The notes under the pieces: model-generated | Seen by the model: only the letters and a program-made list of their open reading frames with translations | Database searches by the model: none | Told to the model about the DNA's origin: nothing | Source: Luteimonas sp. MC1572 | GTDB lineage: Bacteria; Pseudomonadota; Gammaproteobacteria; Xanthomonadales; Xanthomonadaceae | Length of the DNA stretch: 64,000 nucleotides | Direction: 5' to 3' | NCBI RefSeq assembly: GCF_016615815.1 | Contig: NZ_CP067112.1 | Location: 2,108,001 to 2,172,000 of the forward strand | Part shown: piece by piece, positions 20,061-29,326 of the stretch | Layout: each line of letters opens with the position of its first letter | How positions within the stretch are numbered: the first letter of the stretch is position 1 | Made by a program: the position numbers and the translations under genes

Positions 20061-20896
20061 GGGCTCGCCTCCTGGTTCTCATCTGCCACAGCGCCAGCGT
20101 CGGCACTGTCATCCACCGCTGCATCGGCGGCGGGCTCAAAGACTGCGTGCGTTGGCTCCGACTCGGCGGGCGGCAAGGCGGCATAGTCGTTGTCGACGCG
20201 GTAACTCGTGACCTGGAATCCGAGGGGGTTCTCGAGACGGTCGGGCTCTTCCATCTTCAGCGCCAGGTTGTAGGTGAAGCCGAGCGTCGCGATACGGCTG
20301 TCCAGTGGCCGGGTCGCACCGGACGACTTGTCGTAGACGCTGCGCTGGAAGCGCACCGTGGCGCCACCGGGATGTCCATCCGCACCATCGATCAGCTGGA
20401 TGCTGAGGATCCGCACCCGGATGGCGCGCGTCCGCCCAAGCGTGTTGAACGGGCTGCGGGGATTGTTGGCGGCGTGGAGTGCGGCGTACTCGCGCCCGAC
20501 TTCCGGGACCGTCATCGCGTGCACGGCCCGCCAGTCGCGCAGATTCATCATCGCCACGTCATACGATTCACGCAGGCCCACGAAGCGGGCCACGTTGGCC
20601 CGGTTGATGGCTTCGCTGGCGGTCACCGCACGGTGCCGGAAGTCGTCATCGAGGCGGGCAATGGTGGCGTTCCCGCTGTAGGCATCGGCCATCACCAGGA
20701 ACGGCACCCGCTCCTTCAGCGGCATGATTCGGACATATCCGGCGCCCAGCACGAGCGCGGTGATAGCCGCTACCAGCGCGACCAGCCATGCACGACGTTC
20801 ACTGCGCCGCGCAAGGTCGGCGATGGTGACCTCATAGTTTGTCGCCCTGGCGATCGCTTCCTCGATCGCCGGAGACGCCTGCTTCCTTCCGAACAT
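20057..20896 (-). CDS. virB8: T4SS inner-membrane protein VirB8
   Basis: 279 residues. Short cytoplasmic N-terminus, one membrane helix (AWLVALVAAITALVLGAGYV, ~38-57), periplasmic NTF2-like domain with the family pattern ATIARLDDDFRHRAVTASEAINRANVARFV and RESYDVAMMNLRDWRAV. The last ~40 residues are acidic/Ala-rich and probably disordered. First strictly overlapping member of the virB8-9-10-11 coupled set; 48 bp after virB7. Confidence 0.92.
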   Translation of the reverse strand: MFGRKQASPAIEEAIARATNYEVTIADLARRSERRAWLVALVAAITALVLGAGYVRIMPLKERVPFLVMADAYSGNATIARLDDDFRHRAVTASEAINRANVARFVGLRESYDVAMMNLRDWRAVHAMTVPEVGREYAALHAANNPRSPFNTLGRTRAIRVRILSIQLIDGADGHPGGATVRFQRSVYDKSSGATRPLDSRIATLGFTYNLALKMEEPDRLENPLGFQVTSYRVDNDYAALPPAESEPTHAVFEPAADAAVDDSADAGAVADENQEASP

Positions 20897-20944
20897 GATG
20901 CAATCCGTGCAAGGTTCGTGTGAGTTGGTTTTATTGCCTCGCGA

Positions 20945-21358
20945 TCAACCCGGGTCTCCTTCCCGTGCTGTCACCACCAGTCGATCGCCGTCGACCGCCA
21001 CCAGCACCTGTTGCGCGGCGTAGATCTCGCTCAACTGGGCGGCCGCATCCTCGATGCGCTGCGCGCGCAACGCCTGCACCGGAAGGTGCAGCGTGAAATC
21101 GGCATGGTGCCGATAATCGAGCGTGAACTGCGTGTCGCGTGCCCAGCGCACCAGCAGGCTGCGCAGCGTGCGATCCAGCGGAGACGCCTGGAACACGTAC
21201 GCACCGCGCAATGGGATGGCGTGCGTCGTTGCGGCGTAGCGGTTGACCGGCTGCCAGCGGCCGCGGACGTCGGGCACTTCGCGCGCCGCGCAACCGCCGA
21301 GCATCAACGCCACGAGGGCGGCACCGCAGTACCCGATCACGTCATCCTTGACGTCCAT
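20945..21358 (-). CDS. virB7: X-T4SS outer-membrane lipoprotein VirB7 with N0-like domain
   Basis: 137 residues. Lipobox MLGGC with the modified Cys at residue 23, then VRGRWQPVNRY (VirB9-binding type segment) and a C-terminal globular domain of ~85 residues (ASPLDRTLRSLLVRWARDTQFTL to VAVDGDRLVVTA). Classical VirB7 is ~50 residues; the extra secretin N0-like domain is known from Xanthomonas citri VirB7 and marks the antibacterial X-T4SS. Strong GGGGAGGGGGC ribosome site before the ATG. Odd point: the signal peptide n-region is acidic (three Asp, one Lys). First gene of the cluster. Confidence 0.9.
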   Translation of the reverse strand: MDVKDDVIGYCGAALVALMLGGCAAREVPDVRGRWQPVNRYAATTHAIPLRGAYVFQASPLDRTLRSLLVRWARDTQFTLDYRHHADFTLHLPVQALRAQRIEDAAAQLSEIYAAQQVLVAVDGDRLVVTAREGDPG

Positions 21359-21706
21359 GCCCCCCTCCCCGGCGACAAGCTTGAATGTAGAGGCCGGAAC
21401 GATCCTTGTCCTCGGCCGTGAAACTCCGTGTGTGTCGTGGCCCCCTGGCTACGACACGTGCGCTGCGTTACTCCACATGCGCCATGACTCGAAGCTAAAC
21501 GTCGCGCGTGAACGGGTCAATACGCGGACGTACGCATTTCTGTGATGGCGTCGAGAGAACGGACAAATCCCATGCACAGTTGTGCACAAATCCGATGCGC
21601 GTCAGACGGAGATGTGCGCGATGCGGCCCATGCACGGACACCAGCAGCGTGCCGATTCCCGTTTCCGCGGCTACAGCCGTCATGCGCACGTCCTATCATT
21701 CCGTCC
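21359..21706 (-). other. 348-bp intergenic region between virB7 and the NPP gene
   Basis: Holds the divergent promoters of the virB cluster and the phosphodiesterase gene. One good sigma70-like promoter for virB is seen (21492-21520). No open frame with coding character, no virD4 remnant, no tRNA or att-like direct repeat was recognised. Confidence 0.6.
21492..21520 (-). promoter_or_regulatory. Candidate virB promoter
   Basis: Minus-strand TTGACC (21515-21520), 17-bp spacer, TAGCTT (21492-21497). Expected start gives a ~130-nt leader to virB7. No other promoter-like pair of this quality is visible in the cluster, and most gene junctions overlap, so the eleven genes are probably one transcript. 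Confidence 0.5.
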
Positions 21707-23002
21707 ATGCACCTGCCTCTTCGACCTCCGGCCCTGATCGCCGCGCTACTCGTTACCCTCCTCGCCACCGCCGCCTGCACCGGCCCCACCACACGGACAG
21801 GGTCGCTACCTGCCGTCCATGCGCCGGCTGCCATGTCCAGCGGCGACGCACTGCTGCTCGTCTCCATCGACGGCCTGCATCCTGACCGCCTCAACGCAGC
21901 CGACTCCCCCAACCTGGTCCGCCTCGCCGCCAACGGCGTGCAGGCGCGCTGGATGACGCCCTCCTACCCGTCGCTCACCTTCCCCAACCACTACACCATC
22001 GCCACCGGGCTGCGGCCCGACCGGCACGGCATCGTCCACAACTCCATGCACGATGCCGCGCTCGGCACGTTCCGCCTGTCCGACCGCGACGCGGTGGGTG
22101 CCAGCGGCTGGTGGGGCGGCGAGCCGATCTGGGTGGGCGCCGAGAACGCCGGCCTGCGCACCGCCACCATGTTCTGGCCCGGCTCCGAGGCCGAGGTGGC
22201 CGGCGTGCGGCCCACGCGCTGGCATGTGTATGACGAGTCCGCCTCCGCCGCCCAGCGCGCGGCCACCGTAGCCGGCTGGCTGCTGGAGCCGGACGCCACG
22301 CGCCCGCGCCTGGCCACGCTGTACTTCCACGATGTCGACACCGCGGCCCACACCTACGGCCCGGGCTCCGCGGAGGCGCGCGCTGCGCTCGTAGGCGTCG
22401 ATGCTGCCGTCGGCTGCCTGCTGGACGCGCTGCAGAGCAACGGGCGCCTTGGCCACACCAACATCGTGCTGGTCTCCGACCACGGCATGGCGGAGGTGCC
22501 GCCGGGTAACCAGCTGTCCATCGACGACCTGGTGACCATGGAGCAGGCGCGCGTGGTGAGCATCGGCCAGGTGATCCAGGTGCAGCCAAACCCCGGCTTC
22601 GAGTCCCAGGTGGAGGCGCGGCTGCTGGGCCGCCACGCGCACCACGAATGCTGGCGCCGCGGGGACGTGCCGGCGCGCTGGCACTACGGCACCCACCCGC
22701 GCGTGCCGGCGATCGTCTGCCAGATGGACGAGAACTGGGACGTGGTGCTCCCACGGGTCCTGGACGCGCGCGCACTCGGCGGCACGCGCGGCTCGCACGG
22801 CTACGACCCGGCGCTGCCGTCGATGCGCGCGGTGTTCATCGCCAGCGGTCCGGCGTTCCGTCGTGGCGCGGTGATCGATGCGATCGACAACGTCGACGTG
22901 TATCCGTTGCTGGCGCGGCTGCTGGGCATCGCGGCCGCCGACAACGACGGCGATCCCGAGGCGTTGCTGCCGGCCCTGGTGCCCGCCGTCGCGGGGCCCT
23001 GA
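21707..23002 (+). CDS. Ectonucleotide pyrophosphatase/phosphodiesterase (NPP), lipoprotein-type signal
   Basis: 431 residues. Alkaline-phosphatase-superfamily enzyme that hydrolyses nucleotide phosphodiesters outside the cytoplasm. Signal with LATAAC lipobox near residue 24, metal-binding Asp55 (LLVSIDGLHPDRL), nucleophile Thr91 in PSLTFPNHYTIATG, HDVDTAAHTYGP and LVSDHGM metal ligands, close to the numbering of the Xanthomonas NPP enzyme. The ATG at 21707 begins the signal peptide; an open frame extends upstream but is leader. Divergent from virB; a functional link is not implied. Confidence 0.93.
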   Translation: MHLPLRPPALIAALLVTLLATAACTGPTTRTGSLPAVHAPAAMSSGDALLLVSIDGLHPDRLNAADSPNLVRLAANGVQARWMTPSYPSLTFPNHYTIATGLRPDRHGIVHNSMHDAALGTFRLSDRDAVGASGWWGGEPIWVGAENAGLRTATMFWPGSEAEVAGVRPTRWHVYDESASAAQRAATVAGWLLEPDATRPRLATLYFHDVDTAAHTYGPGSAEARAALVGVDAAVGCLLDALQSNGRLGHTNIVLVSDHGMAEVPPGNQLSIDDLVTMEQARVVSIGQVIQVQPNPGFESQVEARLLGRHAHHECWRRGDVPARWHYGTHPRVPAIVCQMDENWDVVLPRVLDARALGGTRGSHGYDPALPSMRAVFIASGPAFRRGAVIDAIDNVDVYPLLARLLGIAAADNDGDPEALLPALVPAVAGP

Positions 23003-23078
23003 ACCGCGCCGGAAAGACGCCGGCCCTGATGTCCGAAAGCGGCGAGTCCGGCGCGCCGGGCGGTGCTAGCCTGCGTCC

Positions 23079-24629
23079 ATGGCATCCCCCGCCCTCCCCG
23101 ATGTGCAGGTCTGCGAGCAGGCGCGACGCAGCCGCGATCCGCGTTTCGACGGGCTGTTCTTCACCGCCGTGCACAGCACGCGCATCTATTGCCGGCCGGT
23201 GTGCCCGGCGCCGTTCGCAAAGCGGGTCAGCTACTTCGCGAATGCCGCGGCGGCGGAGACCGCCGGCTATCGCCCCTGCCTGCGCTGCCGGCCCGAGCTG
23301 TCCCCGCACGATGGCGCGTGGCGACGCGGTGATGCGGCGCTGGCGCGCGCGCTCACGCTTATCGACCAGGGTGCGCTTGCCGATGCACCGCTGGCCGCCT
23401 TGGCCGCGCGCGTCGGCATCGGCGAGCGGCAGCTGCGGCGGCTGTTCGTGGAGCGCCTCGGCGCGCCGCCGGTGGGCGTGCACGGCACGCGCCGGCTGCT
23501 CTTCGCCAAGCAGCTGCTGACCGAGACCGCGCTGCCGATCACCGACGTGGCGCTCGCGGCCGGGTTCGGCAGCCTGCGGCGCTTCAACACGACGTTCAAG
23601 GACGCCTACCGGATGGCGCCGCGCGACTTGCGCCGCCAGCCCGGTGCGGCGCGCAACACCGGCGGCGATTCACTGGTGCTGCGCCTCGGCTACCGGCCGC
23701 CCTACGACTTCGCCGCAATGCTCGCGTTCCTGCGCGGGCGCGCGCTGCCGGGCGTGGAGGCCGTCGACGATGCGAGCTACGCGCGCGTCATCGCCGGCAG
23801 CAACGGCGGTCCGGACGGCTGGCTGCGCGTCAGTGCGTGGCCTGGCGGAGAACACGCGCTGAAGCTGGAGCTGCATGCGCCGCTGGCCGCGCGCCTGCTC
23901 GACATCGTGCAGCGTCTTCGGCGCATGTTCGACCTCGACGCCGACCCGCAGGCCATCGCCACCACGCTGTCCGCCGATCCGCGCCTGCGACCGCTGCTGC
24001 GCGCGCATCCCGGGCTGCGCCTGCCGAGCGGCTGGGACGGGTTCGAGATCGCGGTGCGCGCGGTGCTCGGCCAGCAGGTGAGCGTGGCCGCGGCGCGCAC
24101 GCTCGCCACGCGCATGGCGCGGCAGTTCGGTACCACGCTGGCCACGCCGTTCGCCAGCGGCCTCGAACACCTGTTCCCGACGCCGGAAGCGCTCTCCGAT
24201 GCCGACCTCGCGGCCATCGGCCTGACGCGCGCACGCGCCGACACCGTGCGCGGCGTGGCGCGTGCGCTGCTCGACGGCCGCGTGGATTTCCGTCCCGAGC
24301 GCACGCTTGCGGACTTCACCGAACGCTGGGTCGCGCTGCCGGGCATCGGGCCGTGGACCGCCCAGTACATCGCCATGCGTGCGCTCGGCCATCCCGATGC
24401 GTTCCCGGCCGAAGACCTGGTGCTGCAGAAGGCCGCCGCGCCCGACGACGGGCGGTTCACCGCGAAGGCCCTCGGCCTGCGCGCCGAGGCGTGGCGGCCT
24501 TGGCGCGCCTACGCCGTCATCCATCTCTGGCGCGACGCGGCGGCAACGGCAACCGCGGCCAAGGCCCAGGTGTCCGCTCCCGCGCGCCGCCGCGCGCGTC
24601 CATCCATCGCAGAGGCTCCGCGCCCATGA
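23079..24629 (+). CDS. alkA: Ada-AlkA fusion: methyl-phosphotriester sensor plus DNA-3-methyladenine glycosylase II
   Basis: 516 residues. Order: Ada zinc domain with Cys38, Cys42, Cys67 and Cys70 (YCRPVCP...CLRC), an AraC-type helix-turn-helix (~85-190, ALPITDVALAAGFGSLRRFNTTF), then the AlkA glycosylase with helix-hairpin-helix LPGIGPWTAQYIAMRALG and catalytic Asp in HPDAFPAEDL. It lacks the MGMT domain of E. coli Ada; that function is supplied by the next gene, whose ATG overlaps this stop by 4 bp. So one transcript covers sensing of alkylated phosphates, base excision of N-methylpurines and direct reversal of O6-methylguanine. Confidence 0.94.
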   Translation: MASPALPDVQVCEQARRSRDPRFDGLFFTAVHSTRIYCRPVCPAPFAKRVSYFANAAAAETAGYRPCLRCRPELSPHDGAWRRGDAALARALTLIDQGALADAPLAALAARVGIGERQLRRLFVERLGAPPVGVHGTRRLLFAKQLLTETALPITDVALAAGFGSLRRFNTTFKDAYRMAPRDLRRQPGAARNTGGDSLVLRLGYRPPYDFAAMLAFLRGRALPGVEAVDDASYARVIAGSNGGPDGWLRVSAWPGGEHALKLELHAPLAARLLDIVQRLRRMFDLDADPQAIATTLSADPRLRPLLRAHPGLRLPSGWDGFEIAVRAVLGQQVSVAAARTLATRMARQFGTTLATPFASGLEHLFPTPEALSDADLAAIGLTRARADTVRGVARALLDGRVDFRPERTLADFTERWVALPGIGPWTAQYIAMRALGHPDAFPAEDLVLQKAAAPDDGRFTAKALGLRAEAWRPWRAYAVIHLWRDAAATATAAKAQVSAPARRRARPSIAEAPRP

Positions 24630-25156
24630 CACTCGTCTACCAGCACTTCGACACGCCGATCGGCGTGCTCACCCTCGCCGCGGACGACACCGGGCTGCAG
24701 CGCATCGACTTCCCGCCGCCCAGGCTGCCGCCCGCCGGTTCCGCATGGCGCGAAGGCAGCAACGCGGTGATCGCGGAGACCCGCAGGCAGCTGAAGGAAT
24801 ACTTCGCTGGCCGCCGGCGCAGCTTCGACCTGCCGCTGTCGCCGCAGGGCACGGAATTCCAGCGCAGCGTGTGGACCGAACTCGCCGCGATCCCCTACGG
24901 GCACACCTGGAGCTATCGCGACCTTGCGCAGCGCATCGGCAAGCCGAGCGCGATGCGCGCGGTGGGCGCCGCCAACGGCCGCAACCCGCTGCCGATCGTG
25001 CTGCCCTGCCATCGCGTGATCGGCGCCGACGGCTCCCTCACCGGCTTCGGCGGCGGGCTGCCGACCAAGGCGTTCCTGCTGAGGCTGGAAGGTGCCCTGC
25101 CGCCGGGCGATGACGACCTGTTCGCCGGCGGCGACACTGCCGCGTTGACGCGTTGA
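24626..25156 (+). CDS. ogt: Methylated-DNA--protein-cysteine S-methyltransferase
   Basis: 176 residues. Suicide enzyme that moves the methyl group of O6-methylguanine to its own Cys; active-site PCHRV with Cys128, preceded by the winged-helix DNA-binding part (IPYGHTWSYRDLAQRIGKPSAMRAVGAANGRNP). Ogt-type rather than the Ada C-terminus since it stands alone. ATG overlaps the alkA-fusion stop (ATGA). The end is followed by a gacgcgctgacgcgctgacg minirepeat of no evident function. Confidence 0.95.
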   Translation: MTLVYQHFDTPIGVLTLAADDTGLQRIDFPPPRLPPAGSAWREGSNAVIAETRRQLKEYFAGRRRSFDLPLSPQGTEFQRSVWTELAAIPYGHTWSYRDLAQRIGKPSAMRAVGAANGRNPLPIVLPCHRVIGADGSLTGFGGGLPTKAFLLRLEGALPPGDDDLFAGGDTAALTR

Positions 25157-25175
25157 CGCGCTGACGCGCTGACGC

Positions 25176-26429
25176 TCAGGCGAGCAGCCGCACCATCGCC
25201 TGGCGATAGCGGCCGGCCACTGCGTCGCGGTCGCGGTGGCGTCCTTCGGACACGAGCTTCACTCCCGCCACTTCGACCTCGCGCACGCAGGGCACGTTGC
25301 CGCTGAAGATCCAGCGGTCGGCGACATCCGATGCATTGGCCCCGGCGAAAATCGCAGCTTCGCCATCGAGCACGACATGGTCATCGCCGGCGTCGAAGCC
25401 GGTCGATTTCGCTGCGCTCGCCACCACGCCCTGCAGCAGCGTCTCGCCGACGCTGGTCGAATCCGCCGACACCGCGATGTTGCGGTGGCGGGTGTCCAGG
25501 CGCTGGCCGTACTCGAGCCAGCGCAGTTCCTCCACCGGCGACACCGAGATGTGCGAATCCGAGCCGATGCCCCAGCTGCCGCCGGCATCGAGGAAGTCGC
25601 GCAGCCGGAACAGGCCGTCGCCGAGGTTGGCTTCCGTCGTCGGGCAGATCGCGACCGTGGCGCCGCTGCTGGCGATGCCGGCGAGCTCGGCGTTGTCCAG
25701 GTGCGTGGCATGCACCAGCGTCCAGCGCGCGTCGACGTGGGCGTGGCCGAGCAGCCACTCCACCGGCCGCGCGTCGCGCAGCGCCAGGCAGTCCTGCACC
25801 TCGCCGACCTGCTCGGCGACGTGGATGTGGATGCGCGCATCCGCGGGCAGCGCGGCCAGGACCTCGCGCATCGCCGCTTCCGGCACCGCGCGCAGGCTGT
25901 GCAGCGCGCAGCCGATGCGCACGCTGTCGCCGGTGTGCGCGCGCAGGGCGTCGAACAGGCGCAGGTAGCTGTCGACGTCGTGCCCGAAGCGCCTCTGCCG
26001 TTCACCCAGCGCGTGGCCATCGAAGCCGCCGGTCATGTACAGCACCGGCAGCAGGGTGATGCGGATGCCGGTGTCGCGCGCCGCGGCAAGCAGCGCATCG
26101 GCCATCACCGTATGCGCCGCGTACGGACGGCCGTCGGGCTGGTGGTGCACGTAGTGGAACTCGCAGACGCTGCCGTAGCCGGCTTCCAGCATCTCGACGT
26201 ACAGCTGCGAGGCGACGGCGTGCAGCAGGTCGGGATCGAAGCGCGCGGCCACCCGGTACATGGTTTCGCGCCAGGTCCAGAACGAATCCTCGGGATGCGT
26301 CTGGCGCTCGGCCATGCCGGCCATCGCACGCTGGAAGGCGTGCGAATGCAGGTTGGCGATCGCGGGTACGCGCCAGCCGCCGGCAACGGGCTGGACGAGC
26401 GACGGCAGTGGAGTGGCGGTGGCAGGCAT
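25176..26429 (-). CDS. hutF: Formimidoylglutamate deiminase
   Basis: 417 residues. Amidohydrolase-superfamily enzyme of histidine degradation (formiminoglutamate to formylglutamate and ammonia). Metal ligands [10 protein letters not shown] near residue 28, His in [15 protein letters not shown], and Asp in [13 protein letters not shown]. The N-terminus is short: the first strand set that makes up the small beta-sandwich in Pseudomonas HutF (~450 residues) is largely missing, and the chain begins only ~25 residues before the HxH. ATG at 26429 chosen by length. Divergent from hutI; no hutH, hutU or hutG in the window. Confidence 0.9.
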   Translation of the reverse strand: MPATATPLPSLVQPVAGGWRVPAIANLHSHAFQRAMAGMAERQTHPEDSFWTWRETMYRVAARFDPDLLHAVASQLYVEMLEAGYGSVCEFHYVHHQPDGRPYAAHTVMADALLAAARDTGIRITLLPVLYMTGGFDGHALGERQRRFGHDVDSYLRLFDALRAHTGDSVRIGCALHSLRAVPEAAMREVLAALPADARIHIHVAEQVGEVQDCLALRDARPVEWLLGHAHVDARWTLVHATHLDNAELAGIASSGATVAICPTTEANLGDGLFRLRDFLDAGGSWGIGSDSHISVSPVEELRWLEYGQRLDTRHRNIAVSADSTSVGETLLQGVVASAAKSTGFDAGDDHVVLDGEAAIFAGANASDVADRWIFSGNVPCVREVEVAGVKLVSEGRHRDRDAVAGRYRQAMVRLLA

Positions 26430-26521
26430 GGCGGCGGGTGTGCGTCGGGAGTGCGCTAGGCTACCGCGTCGCCACCATGCCGACAGGCCCGCCATGCTCC
26501 GCGCTCCCGAACACCGTCCGG

Positions 26522-27751
26522 ATGTCCAACATGCCTGAGCGCTGGGACGGGCTGCTACGCAACGCCACGCTCGCCACCCTGGACGGCGATGCCGGCTACG
26601 GCCTCGTGCATGACGGCGCGCTGGGCTGGCGCGACGGCCGCATCGTCTTCGCGGGCCCGGCTTCGGCGCTGCCAGGCGCGGCGGAAAGCCTCTCCGTTGA
26701 GGTGATCGACGCCGGCGGCGACCTGGTCACGCCCGCGCTGGTCGACTGCCACACCCACCTGGTGTTCGCCGGCGACCGCGCCGCGGAATTCGAGCAGCGG
26801 CTGATGGGCGCGAGCTACGAGGAGATCGCGCGTGCCGGCGGCGGCATCGTCTCCACGGTGCGCGCCACCCGCGCCGCCGACGAGGACGCGCTGCTCGCCG
26901 AGTCGCTGCCGCGGGCCCGCGCGCTGCTGCGCGACGGCGTGGCCACGCTCGAGATCAAGTCCGGCTACGGCCTGGACTTCGACAACGAACGCAAGATGCT
27001 GCGCGTCGCGCGCCGCATCGGCGACACGCTCGGCATCGGCGTGCGCACCACCTTCCTTGGCGCGCACGCGCTGCCACCCGAGTTCGCCGGCAATGCGGAT
27101 GCCTACATCGATGCCGTGCTCGACTGGCTGCCGCGCCTCCACGCCGAGGGCCTGGTGGACGCGGTGGACGCGTTCTGCGAGCGCATCGCGTTCAGCGCCG
27201 CGCAGACGCGGCGCGTGTTCGAAGCGGCGCGCGCGCTCGGCCTGCCGGTGAAGCTGCACGCCGACCAGCTGAGCGACGGCGGCGGTGCGGCGCTGGCTGC
27301 GGAGTTCGGCGGATTGTCGGCCGACCACGTCGAACACACCTCCCCTGAAGGCGTGGCGGCAATGGCCACGGCCGGCACCGTCGCGGTCCTGCTGCCCGGC
27401 GCGTTCCACGTGCTGCGAGAGACCACGCTGCCGCCCATCGAAGCCTTCCGCGCTTCGCGCGTGGCGATGGCCGTGGCCACCGACTGCAACCCCGGCACCT
27501 CGCCGCTGCAGTCGCTGCGCCAGGCAATGCAGCTCGCCTGCACGCACTTCCGGCTGTCGCCCGAGGACGCGCTGCGCGGTGCCACGGTCAATGGCGCGAA
27601 GGCGCTGGGCCTCGACGATCGCGGCGTCCTGCGCGCCGGACTGCGCGCCGATTTCGTGCGCTGGCGCGTGCGCGAGCCCGCGGCACTCTGTTACTGGCTG
27701 GGCGGCGACCTCGCCGCCTCGGTCCACTGCGGCGGCCGCCGCGTCGCCTGA
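26522..27751 (+). CDS. hutI: Imidazolonepropionase
   Basis: 409 residues. Third step of histidine degradation, imidazolonepropionate to formiminoglutamate, the substrate of the divergent hutF. Zinc site [17 protein letters not shown], substrate-binding [18 protein letters not shown] and TDCNPGTSP. Start placed at ATG 26522 (MSNMPERW); the ATG three codons later is equally possible, neither has a clear ribosome site. The 92-bp gap to hutF must hold both promoters. Confidence 0.95.
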   Translation: MSNMPERWDGLLRNATLATLDGDAGYGLVHDGALGWRDGRIVFAGPASALPGAAESLSVEVIDAGGDLVTPALVDCHTHLVFAGDRAAEFEQRLMGASYEEIARAGGGIVSTVRATRAADEDALLAESLPRARALLRDGVATLEIKSGYGLDFDNERKMLRVARRIGDTLGIGVRTTFLGAHALPPEFAGNADAYIDAVLDWLPRLHAEGLVDAVDAFCERIAFSAAQTRRVFEAARALGLPVKLHADQLSDGGGAALAAEFGGLSADHVEHTSPEGVAAMATAGTVAVLLPGAFHVLRETTLPPIEAFRASRVAMAVATDCNPGTSPLQSLRQAMQLACTHFRLSPEDALRGATVNGAKALGLDDRGVLRAGLRADFVRWRVREPAALCYWLGGDLAASVHCGGRRVA

Positions 27752-27765
27752 CCCTGGAGACCCGA

Positions 27766-28986
27766 ATGATCCACGTGCCGAGCCATGCCCTGCCCCGCTG
27801 CCTGCTCGCCATCGCGCTCGCCGCGCCCACGCTGGCGCTGGCCCAGTCCACCGACGCCGCGCGCGCGCTGGCGGCCGACGCGGTGATCGTCGACACCCAC
27901 ATCGATGCGCCCGGCATCCTCGTGGAGACCTGGGCCGACCTGGGCGTCAGCGCGCCGGACCGCGAGTTCGACTACCCGCGCGCCCGCGCTGGCGGCCTGG
28001 ATGTCGCGTTCATGTCCATCTACACCTCTCCGCGCGAGGACGACGCCGGCAGCGCCTGGCAGTCGGCCAACGCGCAGATCGACGCCGTGGAGGCGCTGGC
28101 GGCGCGGCACCCGGACCGCTTCGCCATCGTCACCTCGCCGCGCGATGTCGAACAGCTGCGCCAAGGCGGCCGCGTGCTGCTGCCGCTGGGAATGGAGAAC
28201 GGCGCGCCGATCGGCGACGACCTCGCGCAGGTCGCGTTTTTCCACGCCCGCGGCGTGCGCTACATCACCCTCGCGCACAGCGCCAACAACCGCATCAGCG
28301 ATTCGTCCTACACGATCGAGAAAAAATGGGACGGGCTGAGCCCGTTCGGCCGCGAGGTGGTGGCCGAGATGAACCGCCTCGGGATGATGGTCGACGTATC
28401 GCACCTGTCCGATGCCGCCGTCGCGCAGGCGGTGGCGTTGAGCCGCGTGCCGGTGATTGCCAGCCATTCCGCGCTGCGCCACTTCACCCCGGGCTTCGAG
28501 CGCAACCTCAGCGACGAACTCGCGCTGGCGATCGCCAAGAAGGGCGGCGTGGTGCAGATTCCGTTCGGGATCGCCTTCGTCACCCCGGCAGCGGCGGCGA
28601 AGACCCAGGCGTACTTCCGCGCGTCCGACGCCTTCAACCGCGCCAATGCCGGGCGCGTGGCCGCAGGGCAGCCGCCGGCCGACCGCGCCGCGTTCGAAAA
28701 GGACTGGGAGGCCGCCAATCCGCCGATGGAGGCGCCGATCACCGACGTGCTCGACCAGATCGACTACGCGGTGAAATTGCTTGGCGTCGAACACGTCGGC
28801 ATCGGCTCCGATTTCGACGGCGTCAGCGGCGAACTGCCCGAAGGCCTGCGTACCGTGGCCGACTACCCCAACCTGATTGCCGGCCTGCAGGCGCGCGGGC
28901 ACTCGGACGATGACATCCGTGCGATCCTCGGCGGCAACCTGCTGCGCGCGTGGGCGCTGGTGGAGGCAGGGGCGGCGTCGCGCTGA
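27766..28986 (+). CDS. Secreted dipeptidase, peptidase family M19 (renal dipeptidase-like)
   Basis: 406 residues. Zinc enzyme that cleaves dipeptides. Signal peptide (CLLAIALAAPTLALAQ, cleavage ~27), first metal pair VDTHIDAPG, bridging Glu in LPLGMENGAP, His ligands in VDVSHLSD and VIASHSALRHF, and Asp in GIGSDFDGV. 14 bp after hutI on the same strand, so possibly cotranscribed although unrelated in pathway; a strong terminator follows. Confidence 0.93.
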   Translation: MIHVPSHALPRCLLAIALAAPTLALAQSTDAARALAADAVIVDTHIDAPGILVETWADLGVSAPDREFDYPRARAGGLDVAFMSIYTSPREDDAGSAWQSANAQIDAVEALAARHPDRFAIVTSPRDVEQLRQGGRVLLPLGMENGAPIGDDLAQVAFFHARGVRYITLAHSANNRISDSSYTIEKKWDGLSPFGREVVAEMNRLGMMVDVSHLSDAAVAQAVALSRVPVIASHSALRHFTPGFERNLSDELALAIAKKGGVVQIPFGIAFVTPAAAAKTQAYFRASDAFNRANAGRVAAGQPPADRAAFEKDWEAANPPMEAPITDVLDQIDYAVKLLGVEHVGIGSDFDGVSGELPEGLRTVADYPNLIAGLQARGHSDDDIRAILGGNLLRAWALVEAGAASR

Positions 28987-29011
28987 CGCGCCACGGGCCC
29001 TGAAACGAAGA

Positions 29012-29033
29012 AAGCCCCGCACGGGCGGGGCTT
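29012..29033. terminator. Bidirectional terminator between the M19 dipeptidase and bTHX genes
   Basis: Perfect stem AAGCCCCGC/GCGGGGCTT with loop ACGG between convergent genes, with CTCT and TTCTTC tails. Serves both strands. Confidence 0.8.
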
Positions 29034-29058
29034 CTCTCGATCGCGCTGGAAGGGCGCG

Positions 29059-29250
29059 TTATTCCTTGGCGACGGTCTTCTTGGCCACGGCCTTCTTGGC
29101 CGGCGCCTTGGCAACAGTCTTGCTCGCGGCCTTCTTGGCGACCGGCGCGGCAGCCGTGCCGGCGGCCTTGGTGGTCACCTGGCTACGGGAATTGCCGTAG
29201 CTGGCGTTGAAGCGCTTGCCCTTGGCGGTCTTGCGGTCGCCCTTGCCCAT
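29059..29250 (-). CDS. 30S ribosomal protein bTHX with Ala/Lys-rich tail
   Basis: 63 residues. The first ~24 (MGKGDRKTAKGKRFNASYGN) are the bTHX signature, a small peptide that fits in the head of the 30S subunit. The remainder is a low-complexity tail of AKK/AVAKKTVAK repeats, more like a histone-H1 or HU extension than the ~26-residue Thermus THX. AGGAG lies 8 bases before the ATG at 29250; a longer in-frame start upstream has no ribosome site. A terminator follows. Confidence 0.85.
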   Translation of the reverse strand: MGKGDRKTAKGKRFNASYGNSRSQVTTKAAGTAAAPVAKKAASKTVAKAPAKKAVAKKTVAKE

Positions 29251-29326
29251 GTGATGCTCCTGGAGGTTGTTCGATCCGGCGCGCGCATGCACGCCGCAGG
29301 GCGCGAATCCTAGCACGCATGCCGGT

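Noticed and set aside
11191..21358. Conjugative element or ICE
   Set aside because: No relaxase, coupling protein, integrase, excisionase, oriT-like or att repeat; the VirB7 type points to the protein-secreting X-T4SS.
25140..25175. Short gacgcgctgacgcgctgacg repeat after ogt
   Set aside because: A few copies of a ~10-bp GC-rich unit between convergent genes; likely slippage, no dyad or known element.
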